From: Treponema sp.
Lineage (GTDB): Bacteria > Spirochaetota > Spirochaetia > Treponematales > Breznakiellaceae
Length of the DNA stretch: 6,133 nt
Direction: 5' to 3'
NCBI GenBank assembly: GCA_031271075.1
Contig: JAISWN010000311.1
Coordinates: 1-6,133 of the forward strand
The stretch's first letter is position 1. Each line of letters begins with the position of its first letter. Shown here one piece after another: positions 4,849-6,133 of this stretch. Position numbers and translations under genes: made by a program. The notes beneath the pieces are model-generated. The model ran no database searches, was not told where the DNA came from, and was given only the letters and a program-made list of their open reading frames with translations.

Positions 4849-6133
4849 TAAAGCGGTTTATTCCCCCCCCCCCCCCCCCCCCCCAACTGAATCTGAGCCG
4901 CCTGGAGCATAGGCCTGAGTTCTTCCATGACATCCCCCTTATGGGTCAAGAGGACGATGATCAGTTGCTGCCGAAGCAGGCCCTGCCGGGAGCAAAGGGT
5001 ACTGGAAATGGTAGCCCTGGTTTGCTTAAGACTCTCCAACCGGGCCGTTATCCACTCCAGATCCGCGGGTTTCCGGTTCTCCCGAGCCTCCTCCGAACTG
5101 ACGGCAGGGGCGATCAAATCCGGCATAGTCTCCACTAAAGTGTCCGCCAGTCGGCCGATGGGCCGGTAATTCCCAAAGGAGGCTGCCAGGGAATAGCTTA
5201 TCCCCAGAATCGCAATAACCAGCATGGCCAGGAACCAGGCCTGCTTGGCCTTGATCACCGGTCCCAGGTAGCGAGACAGGGGGGTAGCTACCAGGTAATT
5301 CAGTCTTCCGGACCCCTCCAATTTGATGATGTTGAATTTTTCCGAACGGATATCTATCGTAGCGGTATTCCGGGAATCCAAAGCCCGGGCCGCCCGGATA
5401 AGTTCCTCCCCATAACCCTTCAGATCCGCTGCGGCCACCCAGAGCAGGGAAGAAAAATCCAAAACCGCAACGATGCTGTTACTCCCGATGTTGGCGGCCT
5501 CCAGCATATTCCGGAGATACTCTTCTTTTACCAGGAAAAACACGAAAGCTACGGCGTTCCGGTTTTGGATAGGTAAGGGATAGATGAAAAAAACCAGATC
5601 CACCGGGTTCTGGGAAAAGTTGATCACAGAGGGAAAGGGAACCATGCACCAGCCACTGAGACCTCGGCAGAGGGAGAAAAAATCATCTCCCGAAAGGGCG
5701 CCGTTCCGGTAAGATTTGGAAAAATAGTCTTTCAAAGGGATTATGCCGTTGGGGCTAACAATATTTTTTGTTGCCGTGTAGAGGATGCCCAGGGTGTAAA
5801 TGGCATTATTCGAATCCCCGTAGCGGGCAAGCTCCTTGGCAGCCTCGTAGGCCGGATATCCCGGGGTTTGGGAAAAGTAAGAAATTAACCGGGGATTTTG
5901 GGGGATGCTATTGGCGATCTGCTGAAAATTATCCACCAGGGCCTCCATGGTGTTCCGCAGGATAGAAAGGGACTTGGTATTGGTCTCCCGAACAGCCTCC
6001 TCCAGCCCCCGGGTCATCCGGGTCTCCATGACTAAACTGATCCCCCCCAAGAGGAGGAGGAGCAAGCCTATATAAGATAGGAGGTAACGATACAGACTGG
6101 ATCGCCGGTAGAATTTAGTAAAAGACAGGCCTT
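4779..6133 (-). CDS. N-terminal sensor part of a transmembrane AraC-family regulator, start beyond window
   Basis: The frame is open from the right edge (450 residues in view); the true start lies outside the window. A basic FYRRSSLYRYL segment leads into the first membrane helix (~17-35, poly-Leu). An extracytoplasmic region of ~260 residues follows, of the size and style of dCache-like sensors, containing LILYTATKNIVSPNG-type and FFIYPLP stretches. Residues ~299-320 (AWFLAMLVIAILGISYSLAA) form the second helix, followed by YRPIGRL, typical of the juxtamembrane region in this family. The cytoplasmic part contains LLRQQLIIVLLTHKGDVMEE and LRPMLQAAQIQL. Residues 417-423 are seven glycines encoded by the 22-G tract. 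The last 27 residues (NKPLYWRNLTG onward, stop at 4781-4779) look out of frame and overlap the downstream fragment by 70 bases. Family members are single proteins of ~750-790 residues that sense an external cue, often sugar-related, and activate nearby ABC transporter genes. The ligand here is unknown. Confidence 0.82.
   Translation of the reverse strand, partial: GLSFTKFYRRSSLYRYLLSYIGLLLLLLGGISLVMETRMTRGLEEAVRETNTKSLSILRNTMEALVDNFQQIANSIPQNPRLISYFSQTPGYPAYEAAKELARYGDSNNAIYTLGILYTATKNIVSPNGIIPLKDYFSKSYRNGALSGDDFFSLCRGLSGWCMVPFPSVINFSQNPVDLVFFIYPLPIQNRNAVAFVFFLVKEEYLRNMLEAANIGSNSIVAVLDFSSLLWVAAADLKGYGEELIRAARALDSRNTATIDIRSEKFNIIKLEGSGRLNYLVATPLSRYLGPVIKAKQAWFLAMLVIAILGISYSLAASFGNYRPIGRLADTLVETMPDLIAPAVSSEEARENRKPADLEWITARLESLKQTRATISSTLCSRQGLLRQQLIIVLLTHKGDVMEELRPMLQAAQIQLGGGGGGGNKPLYWRNLTGIKRLKGNSRSGWLWPI
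4863..4884 (-). repeat. 22-bp poly-G (coding strand) homopolymer inside the regulator gene
   Basis: Twenty-two consecutive Cs on the plus strand, Gs in the coding sense, lie exactly where the regulator reading breaks. The next longest homopolymers I see are about seven bases. Tracts like this slip during replication and are the classic basis of phase variation. They are also prone to sequencing and assembly error. With 22 Gs the frame reads seven Gly and continues to 4779. With one G more it stops at TAA (4860-4858). With one G fewer it stops at TGA (4837-4835). Confidence 0.9.

Noticed and set aside
4863..4884. The G tract as a false join between unrelated contigs, or a two-colour-chemistry poly-G artefact
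   Set aside because: Not fully excluded. However, the sequences on both sides fit one protein family in the right order and orientation, with almost nothing missing, which a random join would not give. The exact tract length and flanking bases remain uncertain.
6042..6060. Run of seven Cs followed by GAG triplets near the first membrane helix as a second slippage site
   Set aside because: The frame is intact across it and the run is short; it simply encodes the Leu- and Gly-rich membrane segment.

Overview
The window looks like a spirochaete chromosome segment, most likely a termite-gut or related Treponema-like lineage. This is inferred from a fused aroD-aroE gene, a transmembrane AraC regulator next to LplC-type sugar-permease sequence, moderately high G+C content and spirochaete-like hypothetical proteins. 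No 16S rRNA or other taxonomic marker is present, so the assignment is tentative. Nearly all genes lie on the minus strand; one small gene is on the plus strand. No tRNA, rRNA, CRISPR array or transposase was seen.

Layout from left to right. (1) 1-1168, minus: a bifunctional 3-dehydroquinate dehydratase/shikimate dehydrogenase whose C-terminus is cut by the window edge. Directly upstream is a small exported protein (1178-1648, minus). Its stop codon overlaps the aroDE ribosome binding site, and it appears to be transcribed from a promoter that would give a leaderless mRNA. (2) 1649-1883: a 235-bp divergent intergenic region holding a cluster of three hairpins (1714-1813). (3) 1884-2309, plus: a small two-helix membrane protein of unknown function. 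(4) 2300-2370: tandem intrinsic terminators for the minus-strand gene that follows. (5) 2387-3400, minus: kdgT, a 2-keto-3-deoxygluconate permease with a good promoter and an operator-like palindrome in its leader. (6) 3401-3765: no intact gene. It holds the kdgT promoter region and the last 51 codons of an LplC/YtcP-type carbohydrate ABC permease, a remnant without its upstream part. (7) 3766-6133, minus: a transmembrane AraC-family sensor/regulator split in two at a run of 22 consecutive G residues (coding strand).

The most interesting point is the split regulator. The N-terminal piece (membrane anchor, extracytoplasmic sensor, second membrane segment, start of the cytoplasmic region) and the C-terminal piece (rest of the cytoplasmic region and DNA-binding domain) fit one protein of roughly 790 residues. 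The break lies at a 22-nt homopolymer, the kind of tract that mediates phase variation by slipped-strand mispairing. In the sequence as given, no tract length alone restores the fusion, because stops close the other two frames just downstream. One extra A in the AAA run after the tract would make the whole gene continuous. The locus may be a phase-variable sugar regulator, a decayed one, or an intact one with a base-calling error beside a hard-to-sequence homopolymer. The adjacent permease remnant suggests that the transporter this regulator once controlled has been largely deleted, leaving kdgT as the nearest intact sugar transporter.
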